This document shows positions 16,774 through 23,744 of a DNA stretch of 23,744 nt, in pieces; the first letter of the stretch is position 1, and each line of letters starts with the position of its first letter. The notes under the pieces were generated by a model that worked only from the letters and a program-made list of their open reading frames with translations, was not told the origin of the DNA and did no database searches. The stretch covers positions 1-23,744 of the forward strand of contig JAJDVB010000182.1 in the NCBI GenBank assembly GCA_022826345.1, written 5' to 3'. Position numbers and translations under genes: made by a program. Source of the stretch: Alphaproteobacteria bacterium. GTDB taxonomy: Bacteria; Pseudomonadota; Alphaproteobacteria; UBA828.

Positions 16774-18180
16774 TTACGGCGTCGGGCCGGTCATCCTGGC
16801 GGGATCGACCCAGCGCTCGAAGTCGGCCTCGCTCACCACGCCGAGGGCGAGCGCGGCTACCTTCAGCGTCGTGCCGTCGGCATGGGCTTTCTTCGCGATC
16901 TTGGCGGCGTTGTCGTAGCCGACGTGGGGGTTGAGCGCGGTCACCAGCATCAGCGATTCGTGCAGCAACTGATCGATGCGCGCGCGGTTCGGCTCGATAC
17001 CGGCCACGCAGTTGTCGGTGAAGCTGCGGGCGCCGTCGCCGATCAGGCGGATCGACTGCAGCAGGTTGTAGATCATCACCGGCTTGAACACGTTGAGCTC
17101 GAAGTGGCCGTTGGCGCCGCCCACCGATATGGCCACGTGATTGCCCATGACCTGGGCCGCGACCATGGTGAGCGCCTCCGCCTGGGTCGGGTTGACCTTG
17201 CCCGGCATGATCGAGGAGCCGGGCTCGTTGGCGGGAAGCTCAAGCTCGCCAAAGCCGCAGCGCGGGCCCGACGCCAGCAGCCGGATGTCGTTCGCGATCT
17301 TCATCAGACTGGCGGCGACGGTGTTGAGTGCGCCCGACATCTCGACCACGGCGTCGTTCGCGGCGATGGCCTCGAACTTGTTCTCGGCGGTACGGAACGG
17401 AAGGCCGGTGAGCGCCGCGACCTCGGCCGCGAAACGGGCATCGAAGCCCGCCTTGGTGTTGAGCCCGGTGCCGACGGCGGTGCCACCCTGAGCGAGCGCG
17501 CAGAGCCTGGGCAGCGCGGCGCGCACCCGCTCGATCCCGTATTCCACCTGCGTCGCGTAGCCGGAGAACTCCTGGCCGAGAGTGAGCGGCGTCGCGTCCT
17601 GCAAGTGGGTCCGGCCGATCTTCACGATCTCCGCGAAGGCCTCCGACTTCGCGGCGAGTGCGCCCTGTAGATGCTCCAGCGCCGGCAGCAGCAGGCGATG
17701 GCACTGCTCGACCGCCGCGATGTGCATCGCGGTCGGGAAGGTGTCGTTGGAGGACTGGCTGCGGTTGACGTGGTCGTTGGGGTGGACCGGTGTCTTCTGG
17801 CCCATCGGCTGGCCCATGATTTCGCAGGCCCGGTTGGCGATCACCTCGTTAGCGTTCATGTTGCTCTGGGTGCCCGAGCCGGTCTGCCAGACGACGAGCG
17901 GAAAGTGATCGTCGAGCGCGCCCGCGATCACCTCACCGGCCGCCTCGTCGATCGCAGAGCTAACCTCGGCATCGAGCAGCCCGGCCTCGACGTTCACCCG
18001 CGCCGCCGCCTGCTTGACGATGCCGAGCGCGCGGATCAGCGGCGCCGGCATGCGCTCGCCGCCGATCCTGAAGTTCTGCAGGCTGCGCTGGGTCTGCGCG
18101 CCCCAGTAGGCGTCGACCGGCACATCGATCGCGCCGATCGAGTCCGTCTCGCGCCGGGTTTCCGCCGATGTGTCGGTCAT
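16774..18180 (-). CDS. fumC: Class II fumarate hydratase
   Basis: The product has 468 residues, the normal length, and interconverts fumarate and malate in the TCA cycle without an iron-sulfur cluster. The superfamily signature [11 protein letters not shown] is at 321-331, [10 protein letters not shown] at 189-198 and [13 protein letters not shown] at 101-113, which together separate fumarase from aspartase and argininosuccinate lyase. The ATG has a GGAGAGG ribosome site about eight bases upstream. It lies 70 bases after the decarboxylase gene on the same strand and may share its transcript. Confidence 0.97.
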   Translation of the reverse strand: MTDTSAETRRETDSIGAIDVPVDAYWGAQTQRSLQNFRIGGERMPAPLIRALGIVKQAAARVNVEAGLLDAEVSSAIDEAAGEVIAGALDDHFPLVVWQTGSGTQSNMNANEVIANRACEIMGQPMGQKTPVHPNDHVNRSQSSNDTFPTAMHIAAVEQCHRLLLPALEHLQGALAAKSEAFAEIVKIGRTHLQDATPLTLGQEFSGYATQVEYGIERVRAALPRLCALAQGGTAVGTGLNTKAGFDARFAAEVAALTGLPFRTAENKFEAIAANDAVVEMSGALNTVAASLMKIANDIRLLASGPRCGFGELELPANEPGSSIMPGKVNPTQAEALTMVAAQVMGNHVAISVGGANGHFELNVFKPVMIYNLLQSIRLIGDGARSFTDNCVAGIEPNRARIDQLLHESLMLVTALNPHVGYDNAAKIAKKAHADGTTLKVAALALGVVSEADFERWVDPARMTGPTP

Positions 18181-18250
18181 GGCCGTGCCCTCTCCGGTTG
18201 CGGGCCTCCTTTACCACGCCGGCGGCCGGTGGCGCGCGCCTTCGTGTCGC

Positions 18251-19723
18251 TCAGTCGGGGAACCGTTCGGCTGAGAGCGCGCCCGCCGTCTCGACGATGC
18301 GAGCCCAGGCTCTCTCGATATGCTCTTGACGGGTCGCGGGCGAGCCGACCGCAAGGCGCAGCACGAGCCGGTCGTCGAGCCGGGTGTGGGTGAGGTAGAG
18401 CGCGCCCGATTCGTTGAGCCGGTTCATCAAGGCCTCGTTGAACGCATCGCCCGCGCGGTGGCGAAAGCACACCAGCCCGACCGAGACCGGCGCGGCCAGC
18501 TCGAAATCCGCAGCTTCCTCCACCAGCAAGGCAAACCGGTCGGCCAGCGCGACACAGTGCCGGACATGGGCGCGCAATCCCTCCGCGCCGTAATGGCGGA
18601 TCACGAACCAGAGCTTGAGCGCGCGGAAGCGGCGGCCGAGCGGGATGTGCCAGTCGCGGTAGTCGATCACCGCGCCCGACTCGGTCGCACGGTTGCGCAG
18701 ATATTCCGGGAGCACGCTCAGCGCCTCGATCAGCGCGGCGCGGTCCGCGACCCAGAAGCAGCTGCAATCGAAGTTGGTGAGCAGCCACTTGTGCGGGTTG
18801 AAGGTGTAGCTGTCGGCGTGCTCCAGCCCGTCGATGAGACCCCGGTGCTCCGGGCAGATGGTGGCGCTGCCGGCGTGCGCGGCATCGACGTGGAGCCAGA
18901 TGCCCTCGCGGCGGCAGAGCGCGCCGATGGCGCTGAGCGGGTCCACGGCACCGGAGGAAGTGGTGCCCACGGTCGCGCACACCATGGCGGGCACGGCGCC
19001 GGCCGCGCGGTCCGCGGCGATCGCGGCCTCCAGCGCGTCGATGCGCATGGCGTGGCTTTCGTCGGCGTCGACGAGCCGCAGGCTGTCGCGCCCCAGGCCC
19101 GCGATCTTCACTCCCTTCTCGATCGAGGAGTGGGCGTGGCGGGAGGTGTAGACCGTGAGCCGCGGCCCCTCCGCGCCACCTGGACCTCGGCCAACGCCAT
19201 GCTCGTTGACCGCACCGGCGCTCGCCCGCTCGCGCGCGGCGATGAGCGCGGTGAGCGTGCTGCTGGATGCGCTGTCTTGGATCACACCGCCGCCGGCCGT
19301 GCTTGATCGGTAGCCCTCCGGCAGCCCCAGCAGGTCAACCAACCAGTCGAGCACATGAGTCTCAAGCTCGGTGCAGGCCGGGCTCGTCGCCCAGATCATG
19401 CCCTGCACCCCGAGCCCGGCGGCGAGGAGGTCGCCCAGGATCGAGGGGCCGGAGGCGTTGGCCGGGAAGTAAGCGTAGAAGTTGGGCGACTGCCAATGGG
19501 TGAGGCCGGGGAGCACGATCTCGTCGATGTCGCGCAGCACTTCGGCGAAGGGCTCGCCCTGCTCGGGCGCGGCGCCTGGCAAACGGGCACGGACCGATCC
19601 CGGTTCCGCTTGTGAGAGCACGGGATACTGCTCCACCTCCTCCATGTAGCGGGCGATCCATTCGACGACCTCGTTCCCACAGCGGCGGAACTCGTCAGGC
19701 GTCATGTGCTTGGGTTCGCCCAT
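18251..19723 (-). CDS. PLP-dependent aromatic L-amino acid decarboxylase
   Basis: From the Met at 19723 the product has 490 residues. GAAGG upstream supports this start over the longer frame, which reaches 19831 with residues that do not fit. It belongs to group II decarboxylases (DOPA/tryptophan/tyrosine type). The PLP lysine is Lys312 in NPHKWLLTNFDCS, Asp280 in HVDAAHAGSA holds the pyridine nitrogen, and His198 in HAHSSIEKG stacks on the cofactor. A tyrosine in the mobile loop (Tyr341 in LPEYLRN) matches the residue that protonates the intermediate, which favours simple decarboxylation over aldehyde synthesis. The likely reaction turns an aromatic amino acid into its amine and CO2; which one cannot be decided. 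Confidence 0.88.
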   Translation of the reverse strand: MGEPKHMTPDEFRRCGNEVVEWIARYMEEVEQYPVLSQAEPGSVRARLPGAAPEQGEPFAEVLRDIDEIVLPGLTHWQSPNFYAYFPANASGPSILGDLLAAGLGVQGMIWATSPACTELETHVLDWLVDLLGLPEGYRSSTAGGGVIQDSASSSTLTALIAARERASAGAVNEHGVGRGPGGAEGPRLTVYTSRHAHSSIEKGVKIAGLGRDSLRLVDADESHAMRIDALEAAIAADRAAGAVPAMVCATVGTTSSGAVDPLSAIGALCRREGIWLHVDAAHAGSATICPEHRGLIDGLEHADSYTFNPHKWLLTNFDCSCFWVADRAALIEALSVLPEYLRNRATESGAVIDYRDWHIPLGRRFRALKLWFVIRHYGAEGLRAHVRHCVALADRFALLVEEAADFELAAPVSVGLVCFRHRAGDAFNEALMNRLNESGALYLTHTRLDDRLVLRLAVGSPATRQEHIERAWARIVETAGALSAERFPD

Positions 19724-19920
19724 GGGAAGACCTTCGCGTTGACCGAGGTGTGCGAGGCACGGTCGGGAGCCGACAATGAACATATGGTGCCCGGTGCGCG
19801 GTGCAAAAGCCCGTGCCCGTGTCACGTCCAAGTGAACCCGGCGACAGCATGAGGGATTTGGCGCGCACTGGCCGCCACCCTATCCTCGCGCCGTCATCTT
19901 AGGGAGACCGGGAGCGTGCC

Positions 19921-20694
19921 ATGGCGAGCGACATGCAACAGAGGGTGATGGTCACCGGTGCCGGCCGCAGCATCGGCCGCGCCGTGGCCGAGCGCTTCCA
20001 CGCCGCCGGCGCCCGTGTCCATATCTGCTGCGTGACCGACGAGAGCCTCGGGGACGTGCTCGGCGCGAACCCCGGCATGTCCGGCAGCATCGCGGACGTG
20101 GGCTCGGCCGCAGCCGTCGCGCGCTGGTTCGAGGAAGGGCTCGCGACCCTCGGCGGGCTCGACGTGCTTGTGAACAACGCCGGCATCAGCGGCCCGCGCG
20201 CGCCCGTGGAGGAGATCGAGGACGACGAGTGGCAGCGGGTGATCGACGTCAACCTCAACGGCATGTTTCACTGCATCAAGCGGGCCGTGCCGGTGATGAA
20301 GGCGCAGGGCTCCGGCACGATCATCAACATTTCCAGCGCGTCCACGCGGGTGGGGATGCCGCTCAGGACTTCCTACATCACCACCAAGTGCGCGGTGGAC
20401 GGCATGACCATGAACCTCGCGCGCGAGCTCGGCCCCTCCGGCATCCGCTGCAACGCCATCCTGCCCGGCATCATCGACAACCCGCGCGGGCGGCGCCTGA
20501 TCGCGCACCTCGCGAAGGAGCGGGGGCAGACGGTCGAAGAAGCGCACGAGCGCTACGTGAGCTTCATCTCCACGCGTTCGCTGATTAGCTGCGAGGAGGT
20601 TGCCGACGCCGCGTTCTACCTGGCGCAGGACTCGGCGCGCAACATCACAGGGCAACTGATCGGGGTCTGCGGCAATCTGGAGTGGGAGGAGTAG
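19921..20694 (+). CDS. Short-chain dehydrogenase/reductase (SDR)
   Basis: The product has 257 residues, a classical SDR. The cofactor motif TGAGRSIG is at 12-19, NNAG at 85-88, the structural Asn at 111, the catalytic Ser139, Tyr152 and Lys156 (YITTK). The substrate is unknown. A GGGAG ribosome site precedes the ATG. It is transcribed divergently from the aromatic decarboxylase across 197 bases. Oxidation of an amine- or aldehyde-derived alcohol would fit but is only a guess from position. It ends against the sspB stop with no bases between. Confidence 0.92.
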   Translation: MASDMQQRVMVTGAGRSIGRAVAERFHAAGARVHICCVTDESLGDVLGANPGMSGSIADVGSAAAVARWFEEGLATLGGLDVLVNNAGISGPRAPVEEIEDDEWQRVIDVNLNGMFHCIKRAVPVMKAQGSGTIINISSASTRVGMPLRTSYITTKCAVDGMTMNLARELGPSGIRCNAILPGIIDNPRGRRLIAHLAKERGQTVEEAHERYVSFISTRSLISCEEVADAAFYLAQDSARNITGQLIGVCGNLEWEE

Positions 20695-21264
20695 CTACTT
20701 CTTGCGGAAGTGGTCGAGCGCCACGACCTTTTCGCCGTTCGCGTCCTGCGCGTCCGCATCGTCCTCCGCCTCCGGCGAGGCCTTTTCCCCACCCGCCGCC
20801 GGCACCGACCCTGTTGCGCGATCTTCCGGCTCGGCCTTTTTCCCGCGGGTCTTCCGCTTCGCTGGTTTTTCGCCCGCTTCCGGCGCGGTCATCTCTCCGC
20901 GCGCCTCCGGCGCGACCCCGAACTGCAGGCCGAACTTGACCGAGGGGTCGGCGTAGCTGGTAAGCGCCGCAAAGGGGACGACGATTCGCTGGCCTACCTT
21001 GTTGAAGCTCAGCGTCACGGAGAAGGAATCGTCCTCGACCGCCAGGTCCCAGAACTGGTGCTGAAGCACGATCGTGAGTTCGTCCGGGTAGCGCGTGTGC
21101 AGGAAATCCGGCACCTCGACGCCGGGGGCTGCGGTCTTGAAGGTGATGTAGGCGTGGTGGGTGCCGGGCCAGCCCTCCTCTGCGACCCGGCGGAGCGCCT
21201 CGCGGACCACCGAGCGCAGGCCGTTCTCGACCAATGTGTTGTAACCGATGAGGTCCTTGCTCAT
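20695..21264 (-). CDS. sspB: ClpXP adaptor SspB, alphaproteobacterial type
   Basis: The product has 189 residues. The N-terminal domain (about 1-120) matches the SspB-alpha fold: MSKDLIGYNTLVENGLRSVV, HHAYITFKT, YPDELTIVLQHQFWDL and IVVPFAALTSYADPSVKFGL. A disordered, charged linker (about 121-175) leads to the conserved tail VVALDHFRKK, the place where alpha-type SspB binds ClpX. The protein carries tmRNA-tagged peptides to ClpXP for degradation. The tmRNA gene lies directly upstream on the same strand. The stop abuts the convergent SDR stop. Confidence 0.93.
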   Translation of the reverse strand: MSKDLIGYNTLVENGLRSVVREALRRVAEEGWPGTHHAYITFKTAAPGVEVPDFLHTRYPDELTIVLQHQFWDLAVEDDSFSVTLSFNKVGQRIVVPFAALTSYADPSVKFGLQFGVAPEARGEMTAPEAGEKPAKRKTRGKKAEPEDRATGSVPAAGGEKASPEAEDDADAQDANGEKVVALDHFRKK

Positions 21265-21292
21265 TGCCGCGTCCGTGTCCGCTCGCTCAACC

Positions 21293-21317
21293 GAGGCTGC
21301 TGTTGCCCGATGCCCCC
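21293..21317 (-). repeat. Hairpin copy B in the sspB leader
   Basis: GAGGC (21293-21297) and GCCCC (21312-21316) flank a 14-base loop. The loop is almost identical to that of the tmRNA-side hairpin (copy A): minus-strand core CGGGCAACAG in both. It lies about 30 bases upstream of the sspB start. Confidence 0.6.
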
Positions 21318-21400
21318 AATCACCCGCGTTCGGAGGCGCCGGCTAGCTTAGCCCGGAAGCCTCGCCACGGTCACGGCCTCGTCGGGAATTCCAGGTTAGC

Positions 21401-21428
21401 GGGGGGCTTCTGTTGCCCGGCGCCCCCC
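21401..21428 (-). repeat. Hairpin copy A at the 3' side of tmRNA
   Basis: A 7-bp stem, GGGGGGC (21401-21407) with GCCCCCC (21422-21428), closes a 14-base loop. The loop CGGG (minus strand) can pair with CCCG about 30 bases downstream (near 21382-21385), which would make a pseudoknot as tmRNAs often have. Confidence 0.6.
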
Positions 21429-21450
21429 AAGCCGCGCTTACCTAGCGATG

Positions 21451-21483
21451 CTAAGCAGCGAGTGCGACTTCGTTGTCGTTCGC
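21451..21483 (-). other. tmRNA tag reading frame, ANDNEVALAA
   Basis: Codons GCG AAC GAC AAC GAA GTC followed by GCA CTC GCT GCT TAG encode the degradation tag. The ALAA end matches the ClpX-recognised terminus of E. coli-type tags and ANDN the adaptor-binding start. The resume codon GCG sits in a 6-bp stem (GTGCGA 21485-21480 with TCGCAC 21467-21462). Confidence 0.93.
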
Positions 21484-21685
21484 ACCTCTGAGTTGGCCCG
21501 ATAACGGCGGTACCATGCCGGGCGAAAACCACACCTTTACCACGCACGTCGATCCTGGTTCGCCCCCGCAACTTGGGCCGCCTGCCCAAAGGGTGGTGGA
21601 GGCGCCGGGTACTGCCCCCGGGTCCGCAACGCTTATTCCGAGCAGCGTTTATCGCCATAGTCGACGGTCTCCCGCCGACCCCAAC

Positions 21686-21714
21686 AATATAGGTGCTCGG
21701 GGCGCGTTTGGGAA
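21686..21714 (-). promoter_or_regulatory. Promoter for tmRNA
   Basis: On the minus strand TTCCCA (21714-21709), a 17-base spacer and TATATT (21691-21686) place a start near 21680, which gives an acceptor piece of about 87 nt. A separate TATGAT (21754-21759) on the plus strand could be the -10 of thyX; its -35 is unclear. Confidence 0.6.
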
Positions 21715-21792
21715 GTGGCCGCGGCGTTTGTGCACTTGGTTGCGGGAGCGGGGTATGATCGCAGCGCGGACCTCCGCTTCACCTCGCCGGGG

Positions 21793-22848
21793 ATGCCCCT
21801 CACCGTGCCGATTGACGACAACAAGCGGGCGGAGATCGAAGCCCAACGCGCTACCTCGCACGAGACCAGGCGCGCCACGGTGCCGGCCCTGGAGTCGATC
21901 CTCTACGAGCGCTTCGATGTGCTCGATCACGGCTTCGTCCGCGTGATCGACTACATGGGGGACGATTCCGCCATCGTGCAGGCGGCGCGGGTCTCCTACG
22001 GCGCGGGCACGCGGCATGTGCGGGAGGATCGCGCGCTGATCCGCTATCTCCTGCGCCATCGCCACACCACGCCCTTCGAGATGTGCGAGCTCAAGCTGCA
22101 CATCAAGGCGCCGATCTTCGTCGCGCGCCAATGGCTCCGCCACCGCACCGCCAGCGTCAACGAGTATTCCGCGCGCTACTCCAGGCTGGACCGCGAGTTC
22201 TACGTGCCGGACGCGGCCCATCTGCAATCGGTGCACGAGGAGCAGATCGGTCGTCAGCGGGCCACAAGCAGTGGCATGGACGACCTGTTCGGGGCCGTGG
22301 ACGCACCGGACAAACGCCTAGCGCTCGCCGCGCAGTCGGGCTCCAACAAGCAGGGCCGGGACGATGCGCTGACGGACGCGGAGGCCCGCCAGGCGCTCTC
22401 ACGCCTCGATTGGATTTCGACCCGCGCCTACGGCGTCTACAAGAACCTGCTCAACGAGGACGACTCGGGCGAGCCGAAGGATCCCGACCGCGCCGGCCTC
22501 GCCCGTGAGCTCGCCCGCGCGGCGCTGCCGGTCAACTACTACACCCAGTTCTACTGGAAGATCGACCTGCACAACCTGCTGCACTTTCTCTCGCTGCGGG
22601 CGGACGATCACGCCCAGTACGAAATCCGTGCCTATGCGGAGGTGATCCTCGACAAGATCGTCGCGCGCTGGGTGCCGGCGACCTACGAAGCCTTCCGGGA
22701 TTATGGGATGGACGCCGCGTCGCTCTCGAAAGGTGGGCTCGACGTGGTCAAGCGCATGCTGGCGGGCGAAGCGGTCGAGCAGGAGAACAGCGGTCTTTCC
22801 AAGCGCGAGTGGCGCGAGTTGATGGCGGTGCTGGGGCGGGAGCCATAG
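21793..22848 (+). CDS. thyX: FAD-dependent thymidylate synthase ThyX
   Basis: From the ATG at 21793 the product has 351 residues and makes dTMP from dUMP with FAD, NADPH and methylene-tetrahydrofolate. The ThyX signature [14 protein letters not shown] is at 116-129. Other family parts are [34 protein letters not shown] and the C-terminal [20 protein letters not shown]. The frame is open back to a GTG at 21715, but that start overlaps the opposite-strand tmRNA promoter, so the internal ATG is preferred. The length is above the common 220-300 residues because of an inserted region (about 145-200), as in other alphaproteobacterial members. No thyA is seen in the window. Confidence 0.95.
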   Translation: MPLTVPIDDNKRAEIEAQRATSHETRRATVPALESILYERFDVLDHGFVRVIDYMGDDSAIVQAARVSYGAGTRHVREDRALIRYLLRHRHTTPFEMCELKLHIKAPIFVARQWLRHRTASVNEYSARYSRLDREFYVPDAAHLQSVHEEQIGRQRATSSGMDDLFGAVDAPDKRLALAAQSGSNKQGRDDALTDAEARQALSRLDWISTRAYGVYKNLLNEDDSGEPKDPDRAGLARELARAALPVNYYTQFYWKIDLHNLLHFLSLRADDHAQYEIRAYAEVILDKIVARWVPATYEAFRDYGMDAASLSKGGLDVVKRMLAGEAVEQENSGLSKREWRELMAVLGREP

Positions 22849-22861
22849 CGTCGTAGTCACG

Positions 22862-22900
22862 ATCCCGACCCGCTATCCGGGATGGAGACAGAAAATTTTT
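22862..22900 (+). terminator. Possible thyX terminator
   Basis: A 6-bp stem ATCCCG (22862-22867) / CGGGAT (22878-22883) lies 13 bases after the stop. A run of five T ends at 22900, farther from the stem than ideal. Confidence 0.4.
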
Positions 22901-22956
22901 GGGCGGGATTTGGCGGGATTGTGCGGGATAGAGGGCAGTCGGGTGGGAAAAGTGGG
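22901..22956 (+). repeat. 10-bp tandem repeats and G-run tract
   Basis: GGGCGGGATT, TGGCGGGATT and GTGCGGGATA follow each other with exact 10-base spacing (22901-22930). GGG runs at 22915, 22925, 22933, 22941, 22945 and 22954 with loops of 1-7 bases satisfy the usual quadruplex pattern. Confidence 0.7.
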
Positions 22957-23319
22957 AGGTTGCTTGAGCCTGAAAGGTCTCGCGCACAGGAGGCCGTGTC
23001 GTGCGTTGAGACCGCGTCGTGTGCGCGCCTCATGCGGCCACGCGCGGGGAGCATGGTCTTACTCACCGGATCGCATTGCGCCTGCCTGTCGGTCCTGCGC
23101 ATGACCGCCGTGGCCCGCGCACTCTCACGTTGCAGGGTGCGATCCTGGCGCATAAGCCGCGAGCCCTGCATCGCACCATGGTTCGGGGCATTTGCTGGAA
23201 TGCTTGCCGTGGTCTGAGGCCGAGTCCGCGCCATTCATCCGCCACAGGGGGAGGCCGGCCGCCGTCGCCCGAGGCCACACCCTGACTCCGGGTTAGCACC
23301 AAGGCAGAGGACGAGAGCA

Positions 23320-23744
23320 TTGGCTGATCAAGCCACCGCCGGTTGGGGTGACCTCCTGCGCGGACGAAACGCCCTTCGATCGCTCGCATTGGCCGGCGGC
23401 GTCGCCCTCCATGCGGTGAACGTCTACGTGACGATCACCATCCTGCCGTCAGTCGTCGCGGACATCGGCGGCCTCGACTACTACGCATGGAACACCAGCC
23501 TGTTCATCCTCGCGTCGATCATGGGCTCGGCCCTCAGCCCGCGCCTTCTTGCCTCTCTCGGCCCTCGCGGCGGATATCGATTTGCAACCGTCGTCTTTGC
23601 GGTAGGTGCCGTCATCTGCGCGATTGCGCCCTCCATGCCCGTCTTGTTGATCGGCCGCACCGTGCAGGGGTTTGGCGGGGGCGTTCTGTTTGCACTGTCT
23701 TACGCCATGATCCGGGTTGTCTTTGCCGAGCCCCTCTGGCCCCG
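23320..23744 (+). CDS. MFS efflux transporter (DHA2/EmrB-like), partial
   Basis: The frame is open from a TTG at 23320 to the right edge (141 full codons); the C-terminus is missing. AGAGGACGAG upstream serves as ribosome site, and no in-frame ATG lies near. Residues about 23-47 (LALAGGVALHAVNVYVTITI) form TM1, and three more membrane segments follow. LIGRTVQGFGGGVLFALSYA is the conserved TM4-region motif of 14-TM drug/H+ antiporters. A short loop motif between TM2 and TM3 (SPRLLASLGPRGGYRFA) fits MFS motif A in degenerate form. Substrate unknown. Confidence 0.85.
   Translation, partial: MADQATAGWGDLLRGRNALRSLALAGGVALHAVNVYVTITILPSVVADIGGLDYYAWNTSLFILASIMGSALSPRLLASLGPRGGYRFATVVFAVGAVICAIAPSMPVLLIGRTVQGFGGGVLFALSYAMIRVVFAEPLWP

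Larger units (their letters stand above)
21376..21681 (-). ncRNA. ssrA: Circularly permuted two-piece transfer-messenger RNA
   Basis: The gene is read leftward. The acceptor piece comes first and contains a T-arm-like stem CCGGG (21621-21617), loop GGCAGTA and CCCGG (21609-21605). The acceptor strand CGCCTCC (21604-21598), a discriminator A and an encoded CCA (21596-21594) follow. A spacer of about 26 bases comes next, then the coding piece with its 5' acceptor strand GGGGGCG (21567-21561), which pairs with CGCCTCC with one G-U. The tmRNA D-loop signature GGATCGACG (21555-21547) follows, and the tag frame ANDNEVALAA-stop (21483-21451). This order is the alphaproteobacterial permuted form. The 5' end is set by a promoter and the 3' end is approximate, after a GGGGGGC/GCCCCCC hairpin (21428-21401). 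tmRNA rescues stalled ribosomes and tags the products. Confidence 0.93.
22849..23319. other. Gene-poor region between thyX and the MFS gene
   Basis: No convincing gene: open frames on both strands here are Cys- or Arg-rich and match nothing. A hairpin ATCCCG/CGGGAT (22862-22883) followed by ATTTTT (22895-22900) may end thyX transcription. Then come three 10-base tandem units and a G-run tract (22901-22956), and a pair of interleaved inverted repeats (23131-23177). Confidence 0.6.

Noticed and set aside
18320..19306. Plus-strand open frame opposite the decarboxylase
   Set aside because: Shadow frame; the minus strand has a complete PLP enzyme with active-site residues.
21715..21792. 26-residue N-terminal extension of ThyX from a GTG
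   Set aside because: It begins next to the opposite-strand tmRNA -35 and does not resemble the family; the ATG at 21793 gives a normal N-terminus.
22882..23217. 111-codon plus-strand frame after thyX
   Set aside because: Starts inside the terminator-like hairpin, is Cys/Arg-rich without a domain, and covers the G-run repeats.

Overview
The window is GC-rich chromosomal DNA from an alphaproteobacterium, probably in or near Rhodospirillales. Three things point there: the core order rpmH-rnpA-yidD-yidC-engB-argB, an alpha-type SspB, and a circularly permuted (two-piece) tmRNA gene whose tag reads ANDNEVALAA. The order-level placement is inference; the class-level placement is well supported.

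Layout. (1) Positions 1-5371 look accessory. A leftward operon encodes a DNA-binding protein with several helix-turn-helix modules, a PilN-type secretin lipoprotein and a PilO-type protein (cut by the left edge), as in R64-like type IVB pilus clusters of conjugative elements. Divergent from it is an S24/LexA-type repressor whose N-terminal DNA-binding module resembles a module present twice in the pilus-operon regulator. A VapBC-type toxin-antitoxin pair follows. (2) Positions 5884-12247 are core genes, all rightward: nudC, then rpmH behind a near-consensus promoter, rnpA, yidD, yidC, engB and argB. YidC is 916 residues, with a roughly 325-residue charged C-terminal tail that overlaps engB. 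(3) Positions 12318-16579 are a leftward CUT1-type sugar ABC transporter operon (binding protein, two permeases, ATPase) with a strong hairpin between the binding protein and the first permease. (4) Positions 16774-20694 hold fumC and an aromatic amino acid decarboxylase (leftward) and a divergent short-chain dehydrogenase. (5) Positions 20695-22848 hold sspB, the tmRNA gene directly upstream of it on the same strand, and thyX divergent from the tmRNA. (6) After a 471-base gap with G-rich tandem repeats and a possible pseudoknot, an MFS efflux transporter begins and runs off the right edge.

How the parts work together. The ribosome-rescue tmRNA and SspB, the adaptor that delivers tmRNA-tagged proteins to ClpXP, are encoded head-to-tail, and a hairpin with nearly the same 14-nt loop occurs at the tmRNA 3' side and again in the sspB leader. 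The rnpA-yidD-yidC-engB run links RNA processing, membrane-protein insertion and ribosome assembly. In the accessory block, the shared DNA-binding module suggests that the repressor and the pilus-operon regulator act on related operators in the 365-base region between them.

The most interesting points are the tmRNA-sspB locus with its duplicated hairpin, the YidC tail, and the repressor/multi-HTH pair controlling a pilus operon. I found no CRISPR array, insertion sequence, rRNA or tRNA gene.
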